DNA of 64,000 bases from Streptomyces sp. Ncost-T10-10d (GCF_900091955.1 NZ_FMDF01000218.1:1-64000); one strand, 5' to 3'. Positions 1 through 9,283 are shown, numbered from the stretch's first letter. A program made the numbers and translations. Notes: generated by a model not told the origin, from the letters alone.

Positions 1-560
1 CGTGTCGGGCGGGGCCTTGGTCGCGGTGTCGATGTCCTTGGCGGAGGACTCCTTGCCGTCCGAGACCTTCCCGTCGACCTCGTCCTTGATCTTGTCGGCC
101 TTGCCGGACTTGGAGAACTTGTCGGCGTCGTCGAGGTTCTTCGGCGCCTGCGCGTCGATCGCCTTGTTCACCGCGTCGATGAACGCCTGCTTGTTGAACT
201 CACCCGGCTTCGCCGCGTTCATCTTCTCCGCGTTCGCCGCCTTGCCCTGCGCCTCCCTGTCGTCGGGGGGCGCGACCGCCGCGTCCTGCGCCGACTTCGA
301 CTCGGTGGCGGCCGGGGCGTGGTGGGCCAGGCGGACCTTTTTCGCCGCCACATCGGCCTTGACCTTGCGGAACCCAGGGGCCTGGGCCGGCGATGGCTTC
401 ACGGGGGCGGTATAGCGCTGTGCGACCAGCCGCGACACCGCCGCATTCCCCGCCACGCGTTGCAGGCGTTGCAGGCTGCGGGGGTCGGGGCGGGGCGGTC
501 GCCCGGTGGGCGGTGGGGTGGGGGTGCCTGCGAACGTGACACTTCGGGCGTGAGTGTCAC
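1..560 (-). CDS. eCIS-effector-like protein, N-terminal part, runs off the window; apparent frameshift
   Basis: The minus strand reads in frame from about 487 to the window edge as a hydrophilic, Lys/Asp/Ala-rich protein. It opens with LQRLQRVAGNAAVSRLVAQ, the motif (LQR-x-AGN-x-AV-x-RL) found near the N-terminus of many actinobacterial proteins linked to extracellular contractile injection systems and DUF4157 proteins. That frame has no ATG or GTG upstream. A GTG at 560 with an AGGAG ribosome site at 564-568 is a good start, but it lies in another frame and would stop at 399. One extra base in the five-G run at 480-484 joins the two frames. I infer a sequencing error or a frameshift mutation. 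The C-terminus and exact role are outside the window, so the function is only suggested by the motif. Confidence 0.55.
536..560. repeat. Inverted repeat at the start of the eCIS-like gene
   Basis: GTGACACT (536-543) and AGTGTCAC (553-560) form a perfect 8-bp inverted repeat with a 9-base spacer. It covers the probable GTG start codon, so it could be an operator or a hairpin limiting translation initiation. Confidence 0.5.
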
Positions 561-988
561 GTTCTCCTGACGGGGGGTGCCCCCGCGGCCGGACACGGAG
601 GCATTGTCGGGAGAGTCCTTCACCGCAGCGTGCCCTAGTACCCGGGGTACGAGCGGACATCATCGATCTGACCGAGTGTCCCCACCATGTGGCAAGTGTG
701 GGGGCGAGAACGGCCGGAAGCGCGGGCGCCGGTGTGGAGGCCCGGGCAACGAGAACTGCCCGATGGGGCAGGTGTCCGGGCCGGGAGCCGCCCGGTCGTT
801 GCATGGGCGACGGTGCGCCGAACCGGTCAGTGGCCGGGCGCGGTGTCCAGGGCCAGTGCGGCGAAGGTGGCCGGTCAGTGGTCCGTGCAGGCGCAGTGCT
901 CGGCGCGATTCAGTTGCCGCCGGACGGGCGCCCGGTGGTGTTCCTCAACGACCATCCGACGAGGGGGGTGCCCGGTTGTCGGTGTCGT
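561..988. other. Gene-free stretch between the eCIS-like gene and copA
   Basis: I see no convincing gene here. Open frames in this part are shadows without ribosome sites or recognisable motifs. A short near-palindrome, GTACCCGGGGTAC, lies at 638-650 and could belong to a promoter or operator for the leftward gene. Confidence 0.5.
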
Positions 989-1050
989 GCACGAAACCGC
1001 ACTCGCGGGTGCGGCACAGACGGTGCCGGGAACCGGGTGCGGTTTCGTGC
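989..1050 (-). terminator. Long inverted repeat downstream of copA
   Basis: GCACGAAACCGCAC (989-1002) pairs perfectly with GTGCGGTTTCGTGC (1037-1050) around a GC-rich loop that can fold further. It lies about 80 bases past the copA stop, so a factor-independent-like terminator is the simplest reading. No T-run follows, as is usual in Streptomyces. Confidence 0.6.
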
Positions 1051-1129
1051 GGCCGGGCTGAGGACCGGCCGGCCTCGGCCGCCGCAGCCCCGTGCGGCCG
1101 GGACCGTGCGGCTGCCCCACGCCACCGTC

Positions 1130-3412
1130 CTACGCCGCAGCCCTGAACCCCCGCAGCCGCAGCGAGTTGCCGACCACGAAGACCGACGAGAACGCCATTG
1201 CCGCGCCCGCGATCATCGGGTTGAGCAGGCCGGCCGCGGCGAGCGGCAGGGCGGCCACGTTGTAGGCGAAGGCCCAGAACAGGTTCGTACGGATGGTGCC
1301 CAGCGTCTTGCGGGAGAGCCGGATGGCGTCCGCTGCGGCCCGCAGGTCCCCGCGCACCAGCGTCAGGTCACCGGCCTCGATCGCGGCGTCCGTGCCCGTA
1401 CCCATCGCCAGGCCCAGGTCGGCCTGGGCGAGGGCGGCCGCGTCGTTGACACCGTCACCGACCATGGCGACCGAACGGCCCTCGGCCTGGAGGCCCTTGA
1501 CGACGTCGACCTTGTCCTCCGGCATGACCTCCGCGTACACCTTCTCGATCCCGACCTCGGCCGCGACCGCCTCGGCCACCGCCCGGTTGTCGCCGGTGAG
1601 CAGGATCGGGGTCAGACCGAGGGCACGCAGCCGCTCGACGGCCTCCGCGCTGGTGTCCTTCACCGCGTCGGCGACTTCGAGGACCGCCCGTGCCTCGCCG
1701 TCCCAGGCGACCGCGATGGCCGTCCGGCCGGCGGCCTCCGCCGCGGCCTTCTGCCGGGCCAGTTCCACCGGCAGGTGGATCTCCCACTCGGCGAGCAGCT
1801 GCTCACGGCCGACGAGGACGGCGTGCCCCTCGACGATGCCCTGGACACCGAGTCCCGCGACGTTGGCGAAGTCCTCGGGGGTGGGCAGGGCGGCGCCGGT
1901 GCGCTCGGCGGCACCGGCGGCGACGGCCTGGGCTATGGGGTGCTCCGAGGAGTGCTCCAGGGCGCCCGCGAGCCGCAGCACATCGCTCTCGTCCGTACCG
2001 TCCGCCGTGTGCACGTCCAGCAGGGTCATCCGGCCGGTGGTGACCGTGCCGGTCTTGTCGAGGACGATCGTGTCGACGCGGCGCGTGGTCTCCAGGACCT
2101 CCGGGCCCTTGATCAGGATGCCGAGCTGGGCGCCGCGTCCCGTACCGACCATGAGAGCGGTGGGAGTGGCGAGGCCCAGGGCGCAGGGGCAGGCGATGAT
2201 CAGTACGGCGACGGCGGCGGTGAACGCCGCGGTCAGGCCGGCGCCGTTGCCGAGCCAGAAACCGAGCGTGCCGAGCGCGAGGGCGATGACGACGGGGACG
2301 AAGACGGCCGAGATCCGGTCCGCGAGACGCTGGGCCGCGGCCTTGCCGTTCTGCGCGTCCTCGACGAGCTTCGCCATCCGGGCCAGCTGGGTGTCGGCGC
2401 CGATGCGGGTGGCCTCGACGACGAGCCTGCCGCCCGCGTTCAGCGTGGCCCCGGTGACGGAGTCGCCGACGCCGACCTCCACGGGCACGGACTCACCGGT
2501 GAGCATCGACGCGTCCACGGCCGATGCGCCCTCCACGACGGTGCCGTCGGTGGCGATCTTCTCGCCGGGGCGGACCAGGAACCGGTCCCCGACCTGGAGG
2601 TCGGCGGTCGGCACGGTCACCTCACGGCCGCCGCGCAGCACGGTCACTTCCTTGGCGCCGAGCTCCAGCAGCGCCTTGAGGGCCGCGCCCGCCTTCCGCT
2701 TGGAGCGGGCCTCGAAGTAGCGCCCGGCCAGGATGAAGGCCGTGACTCCGGCCGCGGCCTCCAGATAGATGTTCCCGGCGCCGTCGCTGCGGCCGATGGT
2801 CAGCTCGAACGGGTGGGTCATGCCGACCATGCCCGCCGTGCCGAAGAACAGTGCCCACACCGACCACAGGAACGCGGCCGAGGTGCCGACCGAGATCAGG
2901 GTGTCCATCGTTGCCGCGCCGTGCTTGGCGTTGGTCCAGGCGGCGCGGTGGAAGGGCCAGGCGGCGTACGTGACGACGGGGGCCGTCAGGGTCAGCGAGA
3001 GCCACTGCCAGTAGTCGAACTGGAGCGCCGGGACCATCGACATGGCGATCACCGGCACGGCGAGTGCGACGGCGGTGAGCAGCCGCTGCCGCAGGGGCCG
3101 CAGCTCGTCGGCCTCCGCGGCCCCGGGGGCGTCGTCCTCGGTACGTACCGGGGGAGCGGGCTCGTGCGCGGTGTAGCCGGTCTTCTCGACGGTGGCGATC
3201 AGGTCCTGTACGGAGATGTCCTCGCCCCGGTAGCTGACCTTTGCCTTCTCGGTGGCGTAATTGACGGTGGCCTCGACGCCGTCCATCCGGTTGAGCTTCT
3301 TCTCGATACGGGCCGCGCAGGAGGCGCAGGTCATGCCGCCGATCGCGAGCTCGACCTCTGCGGTGGTGCCGACGGCTGTTCCGGTGCCGGTTGTGGCGGT
3401 GTGCGCGGACAC
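1130..3412 (-). CDS. copA: Copper-exporting P1B-type ATPase CopA
   Basis: This is a 760-residue heavy-metal P-type ATPase that exports Cu(I) across the cytoplasmic membrane at the cost of ATP. An N-terminal metal-binding domain has GMTCASC at residues 26-32. Six to eight membrane segments follow, with TGES at 304-307, the membrane Cys-Pro-Cys motif (IIACPCALG) at about 408-410, the phosphorylation site DKTGT at 452-456 and the P1B His-Pro dipeptide (SEHPIAQ) at about 491. The CPC motif and the single GMTCASC domain mark it as copper-type. Two CsoR-like palindromes sit just upstream, so it is probably induced by copper. No copZ-like chaperone gene follows, and the cutC gene diverges from it. 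Confidence 0.93.
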   Translation of the reverse strand: MSAHTATTGTGTAVGTTAEVELAIGGMTCASCAARIEKKLNRMDGVEATVNYATEKAKVSYRGEDISVQDLIATVEKTGYTAHEPAPPVRTEDDAPGAAEADELRPLRQRLLTAVALAVPVIAMSMVPALQFDYWQWLSLTLTAPVVTYAAWPFHRAAWTNAKHGAATMDTLISVGTSAAFLWSVWALFFGTAGMVGMTHPFELTIGRSDGAGNIYLEAAAGVTAFILAGRYFEARSKRKAGAALKALLELGAKEVTVLRGGREVTVPTADLQVGDRFLVRPGEKIATDGTVVEGASAVDASMLTGESVPVEVGVGDSVTGATLNAGGRLVVEATRIGADTQLARMAKLVEDAQNGKAAAQRLADRISAVFVPVVIALALGTLGFWLGNGAGLTAAFTAAVAVLIIACPCALGLATPTALMVGTGRGAQLGILIKGPEVLETTRRVDTIVLDKTGTVTTGRMTLLDVHTADGTDESDVLRLAGALEHSSEHPIAQAVAAGAAERTGAALPTPEDFANVAGLGVQGIVEGHAVLVGREQLLAEWEIHLPVELARQKAAAEAAGRTAIAVAWDGEARAVLEVADAVKDTSAEAVERLRALGLTPILLTGDNRAVAEAVAAEVGIEKVYAEVMPEDKVDVVKGLQAEGRSVAMVGDGVNDAAALAQADLGLAMGTGTDAAIEAGDLTLVRGDLRAAADAIRLSRKTLGTIRTNLFWAFAYNVAALPLAAAGLLNPMIAGAAMAFSSVFVVGNSLRLRGFRAAA

Positions 3413-3436
3413 GGTGTCCTCCCTGGCGGAGAGTTG

Positions 3437-3487
3437 ATACCCCTAGGGGGTATGCATTGCTGGTTCAGGTATACCCCCCACCCCTAT
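3437..3487. promoter_or_regulatory. CsoR-type copper operator pair
   Basis: ATACCCCTAGGGGGTAT (3437-3453) is a near-perfect palindrome of the CsoR box type (A/T-rich ends, C4-5 and G4-5 arms). A second, less symmetric copy, TATACCCCCCACCCCTATA, lies at about 3469-3487. Both are in the copA promoter region, matching known CsoR repression of copA in actinobacteria. The assignment rests on motif similarity only. Confidence 0.75.
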
Positions 3488-3616
3488 AAAACGCAAGGGT
3501 GATCCGCCGTCGGGGCCCGGAGTGTGCGCGTCCGATCGCCTGATATGCGTCTGACCTCACGTATCTTCACGTCACGTCGAGGCTGCGCCCTCGACCGGCC
3601 GCCCCGTAGGCTGGTC

Positions 3617-3632
3617 ATTGGACTAGACCTAT
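3617..3632. promoter_or_regulatory. DasR-like (GntR-family) operator candidate upstream of cutC
   Basis: ATTGGACTAGACCTAT is a near-palindrome closely matching the DasR responsive element pattern TGGTCTAGACCA. It lies 34 bases before the cutC start, where a repressor could block transcription. Other HutC/GntR regulators recognise similar sites. Confidence 0.5.
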
Positions 3633-3665
3633 TTTCATCGCTGCTTCCTGGAGGATTGGGATCAC

Positions 3666-4355
3666 ATGAGCAACCGTGCAGTCCTGGAGGTGATCGCTCT
3701 CGACGCGGGGGACGCGGTCGCTGCCCAGGAGGGTGGTGCAGACCGGCTCGAGCTGGTCACCGACATGGCGGCGGACGGTCTGACCCCGTCCTGCGCGACC
3801 TTCGCGGAGATCCGGGCGGCAGTGGACATTCCGCTGCGGGTGATGCTCAGGCTGGCGGACGGCTTCGCGGCCGGTGACATCGATGTGCTCGTGGCCAGGG
3901 CGCACGAGCTGCGGGCGGAGGGCGCCGAGGAATTCGTCCTGGGCTTCCTGGACGCCGAGGGCCACCCGGACCTGGTCGCCGTCGAGCGGCTCGTCGCCGA
4001 GCTGGACGGCTGCCGCTGGACCTTCCACCGCGCGATCGACCGGGCCGCCGACCGGGACGCCCTGCGCAAGCAGCTGGCGGACATGCCGGGCCTGGACACG
4101 TACCTCACGGCGGGTTCGCCCAAGGGCGTCGACGACGGCATCCCGACGCTGCTGGCCGAGGCGGCGCGCAAGGGCGAGCCCGGCTACGAGCCGCAGATCC
4201 TGGTGGGCGGCGGGCTCCGCCTGGAGCACCTGCCGGAGCTGCTGTCCGCGGGCATCGACGCCGTACACATCGGCGGCGCCGCGCGCCCGCACGGCTGGTC
4301 GGGGCCGGTGGACGCGGCGGCGGTACGCGAGTGGCGGACGGTGCTCGACGCGTAG
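3666..4355 (+). CDS. cutC: CutC-family copper homeostasis protein
   Basis: This 229-residue protein is a full-length CutC-family TIM-barrel (PF03932). Typical blocks are visible: VLEVIALDAGDAVAAQEGGADRLEL at the start is the CutC signature region, followed by THFHRAID-like WTFHRAIDRA at about 118 and the glycine-rich ILVGGGLR near residue 180. Family members are cytosolic and linked to copper tolerance, although the biochemical role is debated. The ATG has a good ribosome site (GGAGG at about 3650). Divergence from copA supports a link to copper, but the DasR-like site upstream hints at separate control by amino-sugar metabolism. Confidence 0.9.
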   Translation: MSNRAVLEVIALDAGDAVAAQEGGADRLELVTDMAADGLTPSCATFAEIRAAVDIPLRVMLRLADGFAAGDIDVLVARAHELRAEGAEEFVLGFLDAEGHPDLVAVERLVAELDGCRWTFHRAIDRAADRDALRKQLADMPGLDTYLTAGSPKGVDDGIPTLLAEAARKGEPGYEPQILVGGGLRLEHLPELLSAGIDAVHIGGAARPHGWSGPVDAAAVREWRTVLDA

Positions 4356-4480
4356 CGGGGCGGGGCGGTGCGGGGCGGGCGCCCCGCGACGGGCTTGTTC
4401 CCCGACCCGCCCCTTCCCGTAACCGGGGCCCCGCCCCGGACCCCGCTCCTCAAACGCCGGAGGGGCCGGAACGCGCCGCG

Positions 4481-6553
4481 CTACACCAGGTGAGCCGGCA
4501 GTTCCGCCGCATGCACCACCGTCAGCCCCGACACCGCACGCGTCAGCGCCACGTACAGCCGGCGCAGCCCCGTGCGCTCGTCCGGCTCGCCGTCCACCAC
4601 CGCGGCCGGCTCGTCCAGTACCACGTAGTCGTACTCCAGGCCCTTCGCCAGTGACGCCGGGACCAGGGTCAGCCGGGACTCGGCGCTCGTCTCCTCACCG
4701 GGGGAGAGGAACGCGTGGCCCGCCGCGGCCAGCGCATCGGCCAGCGCCGGAATCCGCGCATCGGCCGCGATCAGCCCGATCGACCCCTCCTGCCTCAACG
4801 ACTCCTCGCACGCCGCCACCACCGTCGCGTCCAGCTCCGCCGGATCGCCCACCTCCCGTACCTCCAGCGAACCCGGCGACTCACGCACCGACTCCACCGC
4901 CGCGAGGCCCGGCGAGATCACCGGCAGCAGCCGTGAGGCGTACGCGATCACCTCGCGCGGCACACGGAAGCCCGCCGTCAGCTCCTCCACCACCGCGTCC
5001 GACTTGCCCAGGTGGTGCAGCGCCTGCGCCCAGCTCTCCGTCGACCACGGCGTCGTGCCCTGCGCGAGGTCACCGAGAACCGTCGCCGAACCCGTCGAGC
5101 AGCGGCGGCCCACCGCCCGGTACTGCATGGGGGACAGGTCCTGCGCCTCGTCGAGCACCACATGGCCGAGCGAGTGCGTACGCGCCACCAGGTCGTTCGC
5201 CTCGTCGATCAGCACCGCGTCCGCCGCCGACCATTTCGCGGACTTCACGCTGCGGACCGGCCTGGTCCACAGGATCGTCTTCTGCTCGTCCTCGGTGAGC
5301 AGCCCCTCCGCGTGCGCGGCCAGGAACTCCGCGTCGACGAGCAGCCGCAGCACCAGCTTGGCCGGTTCGACGGCCGGCCAGATCGCCTTCACGGCCGCCT
5401 TCACGGCGGGGTTACGGGCCACCGCGTTCTGCACCCGGTCGTCGGGCGCCTCGCCGGCCTCCTCCATCCGGACCAGGACGGAGTGCGCGATGCGCTGCGG
5501 AAGCGCCTCATGGGCGGCCCCGTACCGCATGTCGCGGGCCAGCAGTTCGGTGACGATCTCCTCCAGCTCGTACGCCGGCACCCGCCAGCGGCGCGAACCG
5601 CGCACCACCATCACCGGCTCCGTCGGCAGCGTCACATGTGAACGGATCGCCCGCCGCAGCACCTCCGCCATCCTGGCGTCGCCCTTGACGACGGCGGCTG
5701 CCGCCGAGTCCGTGCCGCGCACCTCGATGCCCGCCGTCACCAGATCGTCGACGGTCGCCTGCTTCACCTCCAGCTCGCCGAGGGCCGGGAGCACCTGCTC
5801 GATGTAGTGGAGGAAGGACCGGTTCGGCCCGATGACCAGCGTGCCGGTCCGGGCCAGGCGCTCCCGGTGGGCGTAGAGGAGATACGCGACACGGTGCAGG
5901 CCGACGGCCGTCTTACCGGTGCCGGGCCCTCCCTGCACGCAGACCGTCCCGCCGAGACCGCTACGGACGATCTCGTCCTGCTCCGGCTGGATCGTCGCGA
6001 CGATGTCACGCATCGGACCGACACGCGGCCGTTCGATCTCCGCCTGGAGGAGCTTGCTGGTCTGCGCGGCCTCGGTGGGGTCGCTGAGGTGCTCGTCCTC
6101 GTACGCGGTCAGCTCACCGCCGGTGTAGCCGAAGCGGCGGCGCTGGCCGACGTCCTGGGGGTCCTTCTTGGAGGCCCGGTAGAACGGCTGCGAGACGGGG
6201 GCACGCCAGTCGATGACCATCGGGTCGCCGTCGGCGTCATGGACGTGGCGACGCCCGATGTAGAACTGCTCTCCCTCGGCACCCTCGGCCTGCTCGGCGC
6301 CGACCCGGTGCAGATAGTCCAGGCGGCCGAAGAAGAGCGGGGTGTGGGCGAGATCGGCGAGGGACTTGATGCGCTCGTCGATCTGGGCCTGCAGGACGGC
6401 CGCGTTGACCCAGTTCGCGGTGACATCGCGGATGTCGAGGGCCTGGGCGTCCTCGCGCATGGCGCGCAACGCGGAGCGGGACGCGGCGAGATGGGCGCGT
6501 TCACGAGCCAGGGGATCGGTGGTGGTGTCGCTTTCGTGTTCGTGCGCGGGCAC
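4481..6553 (-). CDS. HelD/HelR-type RNA polymerase recycling ATPase
   Basis: This 690-residue UvrD/Rep-like SF1 protein has the architecture of actinobacterial HelD. A charged N-terminal coiled-coil arm (ARERAHLAASRSALRAMRED) is followed by a 1A domain with the Walker A GGPGTGKT at about residue 210. A long insertion follows, and then the DEAQDLSPMQ Walker B region and the C-terminal LYVALTRAVSGLTVVH motif VI. HelD proteins bind RNA polymerase and release stalled or rifampicin-bound complexes rather than act as true helicases. I saw no rifamycin-associated palindrome upstream, so a rifampicin-inducible HelR role is uncertain. A plain superfamily I helicase is the alternative. Confidence 0.85.
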   Translation of the reverse strand: MPAHEHESDTTTDPLARERAHLAASRSALRAMREDAQALDIRDVTANWVNAAVLQAQIDERIKSLADLAHTPLFFGRLDYLHRVGAEQAEGAEGEQFYIGRRHVHDADGDPMVIDWRAPVSQPFYRASKKDPQDVGQRRRFGYTGGELTAYEDEHLSDPTEAAQTSKLLQAEIERPRVGPMRDIVATIQPEQDEIVRSGLGGTVCVQGGPGTGKTAVGLHRVAYLLYAHRERLARTGTLVIGPNRSFLHYIEQVLPALGELEVKQATVDDLVTAGIEVRGTDSAAAAVVKGDARMAEVLRRAIRSHVTLPTEPVMVVRGSRRWRVPAYELEEIVTELLARDMRYGAAHEALPQRIAHSVLVRMEEAGEAPDDRVQNAVARNPAVKAAVKAIWPAVEPAKLVLRLLVDAEFLAAHAEGLLTEDEQKTILWTRPVRSVKSAKWSAADAVLIDEANDLVARTHSLGHVVLDEAQDLSPMQYRAVGRRCSTGSATVLGDLAQGTTPWSTESWAQALHHLGKSDAVVEELTAGFRVPREVIAYASRLLPVISPGLAAVESVRESPGSLEVREVGDPAELDATVVAACEESLRQEGSIGLIAADARIPALADALAAAGHAFLSPGEETSAESRLTLVPASLAKGLEYDYVVLDEPAAVVDGEPDERTGLRRLYVALTRAVSGLTVVHAAELPAHLV

Positions 6554-6584
6554 GGTGTTGCCTCCGGCTTTTCAACGCAGGACG

Positions 6585-6633
6585 GCGGACCGCACCTCGC
6601 CCCCGGTTACGGCTCGGGGGTGACGCGGTCCGC
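6585..6633. promoter_or_regulatory. Inverted repeat upstream of the HelD-like gene
   Basis: GCGGACCGC (6585-6593) and GCGGTCCGC (6625-6633) are perfect 9-bp arms, with an inner C-run/G-run pair at 6598-6622. The position, 32-80 bases before the HelD-like start, suits a leader hairpin or operator. The rest of the 6554-6906 gap shows no gene. Confidence 0.45.
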
Positions 6634-6906
6634 TCGGGGATCGATCACGGGGTACGCACGCGGGTGTACGTACAGCTGTCGGCCGGTTTCCGTCCGGTCG
6701 GCGGCGCTCCCCCGGCTGCCGGCGATGGCCGGTACCACGGTGCGGGAGGCGGGCAGACCGGCGATTGTATCGACCGTCCTCGTCACGGTCGAACGGTTTT
6801 GATGCCGGGTCCGTCCCGTAGGGGACGCCGTGCGACCGGAGACCTACGCGCACCCCTTCAGGGTTCCGTCCGCAGGTCGATGCCTTCACGGGCCGGGCGC
6901 AGGACC

Positions 6907-7131
6907 ATGGAGTACATGAGCACCGTCTCTCTGAACCCCCGCAGGACCGGCCCCGCGCACGGCGCGACCGCGGCCACCGGTCACCCGCACACCCATCGCG
7001 TCGGCGACGCCCTGCGTGCCGTCAAGGTCTACGCCCGCGCCGCGTTCGGCGTGCTCGTCCTCGGCGAGTACGCGGAAGAGGCGGGCGTCCACCGAGGCGT
7101 CCACCGAGGCGTTCACCGCCGCGAGCACTGA
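6907..7131 (+). CDS. Small hypothetical protein with C-terminal His-Arg-Gly repeats
   Basis: ATG at 6907, preceded by AGGA, opens a 74-residue frame (MEYMSTVSLNPRRTGPAHG...). An internal ATG at 6916 is an alternative start. The middle part (VGDALRAVKVYARAAFGVLVLGEYAEEAG) looks like a short amphipathic or membrane-associated helix. The tail is VHRGVHRGVHRREH, an in-frame tandem VHRG repeat. I do not recognise a family. The coding frame has actinobacterial third-position bias, but the gene is short and the call is tentative. Confidence 0.45.
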   Translation: MEYMSTVSLNPRRTGPAHGATAATGHPHTHRVGDALRAVKVYARAAFGVLVLGEYAEEAGVHRGVHRGVHRREH

Positions 7132-7212
7132 GTACGCACAACCTCCCCGGTGTGAGTATCCGACCGGAGGCGTCGCGGCCCTGCCCCGGGGCGCCAGGGC
7201 CACCCGAACATC

Positions 7213-7389
7213 ATGTGGACCGCCGCCCGGGCGATTCCGTACATGACACCTCCGGGCCTGTTCGTCACCCGGGTTCTGCCGTGGCGCTCGCGCCGGACCG
7301 CGGCCCGTCGACGGGCCGCGGCCTTCGCGCCGCTGCCGCACGCGGCGATCGCGGCGGACCTGCTGCCGCTGTTGATCTTCCGTCACTGA
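7213..7389 (+). CDS. Possible very small basic protein
   Basis: A 58-codon frame from ATG 7213 encodes MWTAARAIPYMTPPGLFVTR... and ends DLLPLLIFRH. It has an Arg-rich centre and two weakly hydrophobic ends. The ribosome site is poor. Nothing identifies a function; it is listed because it is the only reasonable frame between the previous small gene and the XPB gene. Confidence 0.28.
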   Translation: MWTAARAIPYMTPPGLFVTRVLPWRSRRTAARRRAAAFAPLPHAAIAADLLPLLIFRH

Positions 7390-7416
7390 CCGGCGTACGC
7401 GGGCCGTTCACCGGCC

Positions 7417-9060
7417 TCAGCTGTCGGCCAGCAGCTCGTCCGCGTCCACGATCCGGTACGCGTACCCCTGCTCGGCCAGGAAGCGCTGGCGGTGCGCCGC
7501 GAAGTCCTGGTCGATCGTGTCGCGGGCGACCACCGAGTAGAACCGCGCCTCGTGCCCGTCCGCCTTCGGCCGCAGCACCCGGCCGAGCCGCTGCGCCTCC
7601 TCCTGCCGCGAGCCGAACGTACCCGACACCTGAATGGCGACGGTCGCCTCCGGCAGGTCGATGGAGAAGTTCGCGACCTTCGACACCACCAGGACGCTGA
7701 GTTCACCCTCCCGGAACGCGTCGAAGAGCTTCTCGCGCTGGGCGTTGCTCGTCTCGCCCTTGATCACCGGGGCGCCCAGATGCTCACCCAGCTCGTCGAG
7801 CTGGTCGATGTACTGCCCGATGACAAGGGTCTGCTCGCCCCGGTGCTTGCGCACCAGCGCCTCCGTCACCATCCGCTTCGTCGCGGTCGTCGCACAGAAC
7901 CGGTACTTCTCCTCGGTTTCCGCGGTGGCGTAAGCGAGCCGCTCCGAGTCCGTCAGATTGACCCGCACCTCGACACAGTCGGCGGGCGCGATGTAGCCCT
8001 GCGCCTCGATCTCCTTCCACGGGGCGTCGAACCGCTTGGGCCCGATCAGCGAGAAGACGTCCGACTCACGGCCGTCCTCACGCACCAGCGTCGCGGTGAG
8101 GCCGAGACGGCGTCGGGCCTGCAGGTCGGCGGTGAACTTGAAGACGGGCGCGGGAAGCAGATGCACCTCGTCGTAGATCACCAGACCCCAGTCGCGGGAG
8201 TCGAACAGCTCCAGGTGCGGGTAGATGCCCTTGCGGCGCGTCGTCAGCACCTGGTAGGTGGCGATGGTGACCGGCCGGATCTCCTTGCGCGTACCGCTGT
8301 ACTCGCCGATCTCGTCCTCGGTCAGCGAGGTCCGCTTCACCAGCTCGTGCTTCCACTGCCGGGCCGAGACGGTGTTCGTCACCAGGATCAGCGTGGTCGC
8401 CTTGGCCTGGGCCATCGCACCTGCCCCGACCAGCGTCTTCCCCGCACCGCAGGGCAGCACGACGACACCCGAGCCGCCGTGCCAGAACCCCTCGACGGCC
8501 TGCTTCTGGTACGGCCGCAGCGCCCAGCCGTCCTCCGCGAGCTCGATGGGGTGCGCCTCGCCGTCCACGTAACCCGCGAGGTCCTCGGCCGGCCAGCCCA
8601 GCTTCAGCAGCGTCTGCTTGATCTGCCCGCGCTCCGAGGGGTGCACGGCGACGGTGTCCGGGTCGATCCGTGCCCCGACCAGTGGCTGGACCTTCTTCGA
8701 CCGGAGGATCTCCTCCAGCACGGGCCGGTCCGTGGAGGTCAGCACCAGACCGTGCACCGGATCCTTGGAGAGCGTGAGGCGGCCGTACCTGGCCATCGTC
8801 TCGGCGATGTCGACGAGCAGCGCGTGCGGAACGGGATAGCGCGAGTACTGCACGAGCGCGTCGACGACCTGCTCGGCGTCGTGCCCGGCAGCGCGCGCGT
8901 TCCACAGCCCGAGCGGGGTCAGCCGGTAGGTGTGGATGTGCTCGGGCGCCCGCTCCAGCTCGGCGAAGGGCGCGATCGCCCGACGGCAGGCGTCGGCCTG
9001 ATCGTGGTCGACTTCCAGGAGCAGTGTCTTGTCGCTTTGAACGATGAGGGGTCCGGTCAC
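7417..9060 (-). CDS. XPB-type DNA repair helicase (SF2)
   Basis: This 547-residue protein from GTG 9060 (MTGPLIVQSDKTLLLEVDHD) is an actinobacterial XPB/Ssl2 homologue. An N-terminal helicase-associated domain comes first. The SF2 core follows, with Walker A LPCGAGKT at about residue 210, motif II as DEVH (VIYDEVHLLPAP), motif III LTATLVRED and motif VI QRLGRVLRPK. The RED motif typical of XPB is visible in LVREDGRES. These 3'-5' ATP-dependent helicases unwind DNA in repair. The start fits conserved homologue ends and avoids an unrelated 31-residue extension. The next gene upstream on the same strand is a helicase-associated protein. Confidence 0.9.
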   Translation of the reverse strand: MTGPLIVQSDKTLLLEVDHDQADACRRAIAPFAELERAPEHIHTYRLTPLGLWNARAAGHDAEQVVDALVQYSRYPVPHALLVDIAETMARYGRLTLSKDPVHGLVLTSTDRPVLEEILRSKKVQPLVGARIDPDTVAVHPSERGQIKQTLLKLGWPAEDLAGYVDGEAHPIELAEDGWALRPYQKQAVEGFWHGGSGVVVLPCGAGKTLVGAGAMAQAKATTLILVTNTVSARQWKHELVKRTSLTEDEIGEYSGTRKEIRPVTIATYQVLTTRRKGIYPHLELFDSRDWGLVIYDEVHLLPAPVFKFTADLQARRRLGLTATLVREDGRESDVFSLIGPKRFDAPWKEIEAQGYIAPADCVEVRVNLTDSERLAYATAETEEKYRFCATTATKRMVTEALVRKHRGEQTLVIGQYIDQLDELGEHLGAPVIKGETSNAQREKLFDAFREGELSVLVVSKVANFSIDLPEATVAIQVSGTFGSRQEEAQRLGRVLRPKADGHEARFYSVVARDTIDQDFAAHRQRFLAEQGYAYRIVDADELLADS

Positions 9061-9283
9061 GCGCTTCGGCCCTTTCTGCTGCGGGAACGGCCGGGAACGG
9101 CCAAACGTCCAGTGTGCCGCATGTGGGGGCCATGGGGCGGTGTGCTGCTCCACACAGGGACGTACGGTCCAGGGAGGACCGATGCCGCCACCGGGGCGAC
9201 GGCCCCGGAACGATCGGACCGGCCGGACGACCGGAGTTCGGTGGCTGCCGTCGCCGCCGCGCCCGGCTTGAGCGACGTGAGCC

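Noticed and set aside
554..3502. Long open frame opposite copA
   Set aside because: It is the antisense shadow of copA; the Arg/Gly-rich composition and lack of domains are typical of GC-rich antisense frames.
6554..6660. Rifamycin-associated element before the HelD-like gene
   Set aside because: The inverted repeat there does not have the expected inverted GCTTGC-type core; it appears to be a different hairpin.
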